NCBI GenBank assembly: GCA_028281075.1
Contig: JANQKO010000210.1
Span: 1-8,211 of the forward strand
From: Alphaproteobacteria bacterium
GTDB lineage: Bacteria > Pseudomonadota > Alphaproteobacteria > GCA-2731375
Direction of reading: 5' to 3'
Length of the DNA: 8,211 nucleotides
Shown here: one piece after another, positions 5,967 through 8,211 of the stretch
Position numbering within the stretch: the first letter of the stretch is position 1
Layout: each line of letters starts with the position of its first letter
The notes under the pieces: model-generated
Databases searched by the model: none
What the model was told of the DNA's origin: nothing
The model's input: only the letters and a program-made list of their open reading frames with translations
Made by a program: the position numbers and the translations under genes

Positions 5967-6000
5967 GGCCAGGGGATCGCCGGCGGACCGGACCCCGGCC
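5967..6000 (+). other. GC-rich hairpin after the TPR gene
   Basis: GGCC-A-GGGG (5967-5975) pairs with CCCCGGCC (5993-6000) with one bulged A. The loop itself holds a small CCGG/CCGG stem (5980-5983 and 5988-5991). It starts 2 bp after the stop codon and could slow polymerase or protect the 3' end. There is no T-run, so a canonical intrinsic terminator is not claimed. Confidence 0.35.
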
Positions 6001-6027
6001 GTCGTGGCGCGGCGGCGGACGCGCCGC

Positions 6028-6033
6028 TATGCT
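6028..6033 (+). promoter_or_regulatory. candidate -10 element of the alpha/beta hydrolase gene
   Basis: TATGCT lies 36 bp before the ATG at 6070, within CGCTATGCTGCGCC. The 10-mer TATGCTGCGC is identical to that of the dehydratase promoter on the other strand. No -35 is evident and no Shine-Dalgarno sequence precedes the ATG. An in-frame GTG at 6004 would place this box inside the gene, which argues for the later start. Confidence 0.35.
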
Positions 6034-6069
6034 GCGCCCCTTGCCCCTGTCCGCAACCGCGAGCCCGCC

Positions 6070-7011
6070 ATGTCCCTCGACCCGCAGATCGAATATGTCC
6101 TCGAGCTGGTGAAGAACGCCGGCTATCCGGAATTGTGCGACCTGTCGCCGGCCGAGGCGCGGGCACAGTTCGAGCAGACGGTGACGGCGCTGGACGCCGA
6201 GCCGGCCGAGATCCTCGACAGCGGCGACCAAACCGTCGACGGGCCGCGCGGACCGATCCCGGTCCGGATCTATCGGCCGCGCGCGTCCGACACGGCCCTG
6301 CCGGTGCTGCTGTGGCTGCACGGTGGCGGCTTCGTCATCGGCGGGCTCGAGAGCTACGACTCGATCTGCCGGGCGCTGGCGACCAGGGCCGACTGCATCG
6401 TCGTTTCGGTCGACTACCGGCTGGCGCCGGAACACCCGTTTCCGGCCGCGCCCGAGGACTGCTACGCGGCCCTGCAATGGACGGCGGCGCGGGCGCACGA
6501 ATTCGGCGGCGATCCCGCCCGGATCGCGGTCGCCGGCGACAGCGCCGGCGGCAACCTGAGCGCGGTGACGGCGATCGCGGCGCGCGACGGCGACGGTCCC
6601 GACCTGGTCTTCCAGCTCCTGGTCTATCCCTGCACCGCGCCGGCGCCGGATACGGCATCGCATCACGACTTCGCCGAGGGCTACCTGCTGACGCGGCGCA
6701 ACATCGAATGGTTTTACAGCCTCTACACGCCCAACCCGGCCGACCGCCGGGATCCGCGCTACGCGCCGCTGCTCTGCCCGGACCTGTCGGGCCTGCCGCC
6801 GGCCTTGGTCATCGTCGCCGGCCACGACCCGCTGCGCGACGAAGGCATCGCCTATGCCGAACGGCTGCAGGAAGCGGGCGTGGCGGTCGAGCTGACCAAC
6901 TATACCGGCATGATCCACGGCTTCTATTCCATGGCCGGCGCCGTCGACGCCGGCCGCGCGGCCATCGATCAATCCGCCAAGGCGTTGCGCGCCGCCTTCG
7001 CGCCGCGTTAA
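6070..7011 (+). CDS. alpha/beta hydrolase, hormone-sensitive-lipase (HSL) family esterase
   Basis: This encodes a 313-residue carboxylesterase/lipase-type hydrolase, the usual length for the bacterial HSL (family IV) group. The oxyanion-hole motif HGGGF is at 84-88 and the nucleophile elbow GDSAGGN at 156-162 with S158. The acid is D253 in GHDPLRDEG (251-259) and the catalytic base H283 in MIHGF (281-285), so the triad is complete. SVDYRLAPEHPFPAAPED near 113-130 is a further family signature. No signal peptide is seen, so it is probably cytoplasmic. Members cleave short to medium acyl esters; the natural substrate is unknown. The ATG at 6070 (MSLDPQIEY) is preferred over an in-frame GTG at 6004, whose 22 extra residues are arginine-rich and cover a likely -10 box. 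The stop codon is embedded in a palindrome (7005-7024) and followed by a terminator. Confidence 0.93.
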   Translation: MSLDPQIEYVLELVKNAGYPELCDLSPAEARAQFEQTVTALDAEPAEILDSGDQTVDGPRGPIPVRIYRPRASDTALPVLLWLHGGGFVIGGLESYDSICRALATRADCIVVSVDYRLAPEHPFPAAPEDCYAALQWTAARAHEFGGDPARIAVAGDSAGGNLSAVTAIAARDGDGPDLVFQLLVYPCTAPAPDTASHHDFAEGYLLTRRNIEWFYSLYTPNPADRRDPRYAPLLCPDLSGLPPALVIVAGHDPLRDEGIAYAERLQEAGVAVELTNYTGMIHGFYSMAGAVDAGRAAIDQSAKALRAAFAPR

Positions 7012-7024
7012 CCCACGTTAACGC
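7005..7024. repeat. perfect inverted repeat across the hydrolase stop codon
   Basis: Arms GCGTTAAC (7005-7012) and GTTAACGC (7017-7024) flank CCAC. The TAA stop codon (7009-7011) is part of the left arm. It may form an RNA hairpin just ahead of the terminator or be a protein-binding site; nothing in the sequence decides between these. Confidence 0.6.
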
Positions 7025-7033
7025 CGCCGCCGG

Positions 7034-7069
7034 CCGGCCGTTTCGAACCGCCGGAAAACGGCCGGTTTT
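7034..7069 (+). terminator. intrinsic terminator after the hydrolase gene
   Basis: CCGGCCGTTT (7034-7043) pairs perfectly with AAACGGCCGG (7056-7065) over a 12-nt loop, directly followed by TTTTCC. This 10-bp GC-rich stem with a short T-run, 23 bp after the stop codon, is a good Rho-independent terminator. An alternative, mutually exclusive stem (CGGAAAAC 7052-7059 with GTTTTCCG 7065-7072) overlaps its right arm. Confidence 0.7.
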
Positions 7070-7106
7070 CCGTTGCCGATGCCCCCGATCGGCGGGCCGC
7101 GCTTCA

Positions 7107-7146
7107 TGGCCGGTTAACGGCTTGGATACCGCGGAGATGCTATCCA
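7107..7146 (+). promoter_or_regulatory. candidate promoter region of the PilZ gene
   Basis: Two overlapping possibilities are visible. One is sigma-54-like: GG at 7108-7109 and GC at 7120-7121 with the required 10-bp spacing, within TGGCCGG-TTAA-CGGCT; the -24 half fits well and the -12 half poorly. The other is an extended -10 for sigma-70, TGCTATCCA at 7138-7146, 20 bp before the ATG. Neither is strong, and only the spacing favours the first. Confidence 0.25.
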
Positions 7147-7166
7147 GGCCGAAAGGTGGGACATAC

Positions 7167-7517
7167 ATGTTGGTAAAGACCAGTAAGCGGTCGGCCGATC
7201 GCGCCAACCGCCGACGCGACAAGCGCCGGACACTACCGCAACTGACGGTCCGGTTCGACGGCAAGACCTACACCACGCTCGACTGGAGCATGGGCGGCTT
7301 CGCGATCAAGGGCTATGGCGGCCGGCGGCGCGAGGAAGACGAGTTTCCGGTCGAGCTGTCCGCGGAAGTCAGCGGCCGGGAACTGAGCGCGCTGATGATC
7401 GCCACCGCCGTCCGGCGGGACCGCAAGACGGGCCTGTTCGCGGCCTATTTCAGCCGCTTCTACGACGACGCCTTCGGGATCCTGGAGCAGATCGCGACGC
7501 GGCGCATCCGCCGCTAG
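7167..7517 (+). CDS. PilZ domain protein, probable c-di-GMP receptor
   Basis: This encodes a 116-residue single-domain PilZ protein, normal length for a stand-alone member. The two c-di-GMP-binding motifs are present: the arginine motif in RRRDKRR (15-21, giving RxxxR as R16/R20 or R17/R21) and DWSMGG at 39-44, matching the (D/N)xSxxG consensus. The rest follows the PilZ barrel (FPVELSAEV, then ATAVRRDRKTGLFAAYF) and ends in an amphipathic helix rich in arginine. It should sense c-di-GMP in the cytoplasm and pass the signal to a partner, classically in motility or exopolysaccharide control; the partner is not encoded nearby. The ATG at 7167 follows AAAGGTGGG at a suitable distance; longer in-frame readings upstream overlap the hydrolase gene and are rejected. 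The neighbour downstream is convergent. Confidence 0.82.
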   Translation: MLVKTSKRSADRANRRRDKRRTLPQLTVRFDGKTYTTLDWSMGGFAIKGYGGRRREEDEFPVELSAEVSGRELSALMIATAVRRDRKTGLFAAYFSRFYDDAFGILEQIATRRIRR

Positions 7518-7530
7518 GGCGCCGCCCACC

Positions 7531-7548
7531 GCCGCCGCGCCCGGCGGC
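7531..7548. other. GC hairpin between convergent PilZ and ArsC genes
   Basis: GCCGCC (7531-7536) and GGCGGC (7543-7548) form a 6-bp stem with a 6-nt loop in the 33-bp gap between two convergent genes. It could serve both directions as a weak transcript end, but neither side has a T-run, and short GC inverted repeats are common by chance here. Confidence 0.25.
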
Positions 7549-7550
7549 CT

Positions 7551-7898
7551 TCAGAGAATCTTCAACACGTTTTCCGGCGGGCGGCCCAGCGCGGCCTTGC
7601 CGTTCGCCAGCACGACCGGCCGTTCGATCAGCTTCGGGTGCGCCACCATGGCGGCGATCAGGTCGGCGTCGCCGAGCCTGTCGTCGTCGAGCCCGTTCGC
7701 CTTGTACTCGGCCTCCTTGCGCCGCATCAGCTCGCGCGGGCCGAGGCCGAGCAGGCCGAGGATCTTCTTCAGCTCCGCCGCGCTCGGCGGCGTTTGCAGA
7801 TATTCGACGATCGTCGGCTCGACGCCGTTGTCGCGCAGCAGCGCCAGCGTCTGCCGGGATTTGCTGCATCGCGGATTGTGGTAGATCGTCACGCCCAT
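7551..7898 (-). CDS. arsC: ArsC family reductase, arsenate reductase (glutaredoxin) type, YfgD-like
   Basis: This encodes a 115-residue thioredoxin-fold protein of the glutaredoxin-coupled ArsC family. The active-site motif NPRCSKSRQTL is at 8-18, with catalytic C11. R60, R93 (ERPVVL) and R106 (GRPPENVL) occupy the positions of the three conserved arginines around the oxyanion site. Short length and the GRPPE ending resemble the E. coli YfgD subgroup rather than plasmid ArsC of about 140 residues. The known reaction is reduction of arsenate to arsenite with glutathione and glutaredoxin, but the physiological role of YfgD-like members is uncertain. No arsR, arsB or acr3 gene is in the window, so arsenic resistance is not implied by context. 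The ATG at 7898 has an excellent Shine-Dalgarno sequence (GGAGG, 7 nt upstream). It is divergent from the SLOG gene. Confidence 0.88.
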   Translation of the reverse strand: MGVTIYHNPRCSKSRQTLALLRDNGVEPTIVEYLQTPPSAAELKKILGLLGLGPRELMRRKEAEYKANGLDDDRLGDADLIAAMVAHPKLIERPVVLANGKAALGRPPENVLKIL

Positions 7899-7950
7899 GT
7901 TTCACCCTCCGAAAACGACCCGAGAACGCCGGACCGCGTCATACCACGGA

Positions 7951-8211
7951 TTGGCCGGGATCGTCTCCGGCGGCCAGACCGGCGTGGACCGGGCCGCGCT
8001 CGATGCCGCGCGGGCGGCCGGCCTTGCGGTCGGCGGCTGGTGTCCACGCGGCCGCTGGGCCGAGGACGGGCGGATCGACGAGCGCTATCCGCTGCGGGAG
8101 ACGCCGCTCGCCCGGGTCTGCCAGCGCACCTTGTGGAACATCCGCGACAGCGACGGCACGCTGGTGCTGACCCGCGCGCGGCCGCGCGGCGGCACGGCCC
8201 TGACCGCGCGG
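7951..8211 (+). CDS. circularly permuted YpsA SLOG family protein (putative molybdenum carrier), 3' end outside window
   Basis: This is an open frame running off the right edge. It begins AGIVSGGQTGVDRAALDAA and continues GGWCPRGRWAEDGRI, YPLRETP, TLWNIRDSDGTLVLTR and GGTALTAR. These are the ordered signatures of the circularly permuted YpsA branch of the SLOG superfamily, often labelled putative molybdenum carrier; the glycine-rich start is expected to bind a nucleotide or nucleotide-like ligand. About 87 residues are visible, perhaps half to two-thirds of the protein. Start: a TTG at 7951 puts the SGGQTG motif at the usual distance from the N-terminus. An in-frame ATG at 7897 is possible, but codons 7900-7950 have a much lower GC third position than the rest and coincide with the arsC ribosome-binding site. 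A CATACC at 7940-7945 could be a -10 for a leaderless transcript. No biochemical role is established. Confidence 0.75.
   Translation, partial: MAGIVSGGQTGVDRAALDAARAAGLAVGGWCPRGRWAEDGRIDERYPLRETPLARVCQRTLWNIRDSDGTLVLTRARPRGGTALTAR

Noticed and set aside
5923..6972. 349-codon minus-strand open frame opposite the esterase
   Set aside because: The translation is arginine- and valine-rich without domains. The plus-strand frame has a complete catalytic triad.
7008..7021. CtrA-like paired TTAA sites
   Set aside because: The two TTAA are 6 bp apart, whereas the full CtrA box needs TTAA-N7-TTAA. The inverted repeat around the stop codon explains them as well.
6135..7166. Upstream in-frame extension of the PilZ gene through the esterase region
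   Set aside because: The translated extension is an out-of-frame reading of the esterase and crosses its terminator. The ATG at 7167 with AAAGGTGGG upstream is a better start.

Overview
The window is high-GC DNA with dense genes on both strands and short intergenic gaps. It most resembles a GC-rich alphaproteobacterium, possibly Rhodospirillales-like. This rests on base composition, weak Shine-Dalgarno use with TATGMT-type -10 boxes close to start codons, the DUF559 gene with CCCTCTCCCGC hairpin repeats, and the PilZ and small TPR proteins. It is an inference, because no rRNA or marker gene is present.

Layout. Bases 1-117 are a more AT-rich edge with a GGGGAC/GTCCCC palindrome and no supported gene. 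A minus-strand histone-deacetylase-family amidohydrolase (118-1029) is divergent from a plus-strand DinF-type MATE transporter (1083-2417). The transporter converges, with a 3-bp gap, on a minus-strand short-chain dehydrogenase (2421-3188). Upstream of the dehydrogenase, on the same strand, is a small DUF559 endonuclease-fold gene (3248-3652) bracketed by two inverted copies of a hairpin repeat. Beyond it is a minus-strand UxaA/GarD-family sugar-acid dehydratase (3744-5273). Divergent from the dehydratase are a secreted TPR protein (5462-5965) and an HSL-family alpha/beta hydrolase (6070-7011) that ends in a palindrome and an intrinsic terminator. A PilZ protein (7167-7517) converges on an ArsC-family reductase (7551-7898). 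The window ends in the 5' part of a circularly permuted YpsA/SLOG-family gene on the plus strand.

How the genes fit together. The dehydratase and the SDR oxidoreductase are co-oriented and both fit sugar-acid (hexonate/hexarate) catabolism, so they may once have been adjacent. The 443-bp repeat-DUF559-repeat unit now occupies most of the gap between them. That unit is the most unusual object here: one repeat copy supplies the ribosome-binding sequence of the endonuclease gene, and the other, inverted copy encodes part of its C-terminal tail. The remaining genes look like ordinary chromosomal housekeeping or accessory genes with no evident shared pathway. No tRNA, rRNA, CRISPR array or complete insertion sequence was seen.
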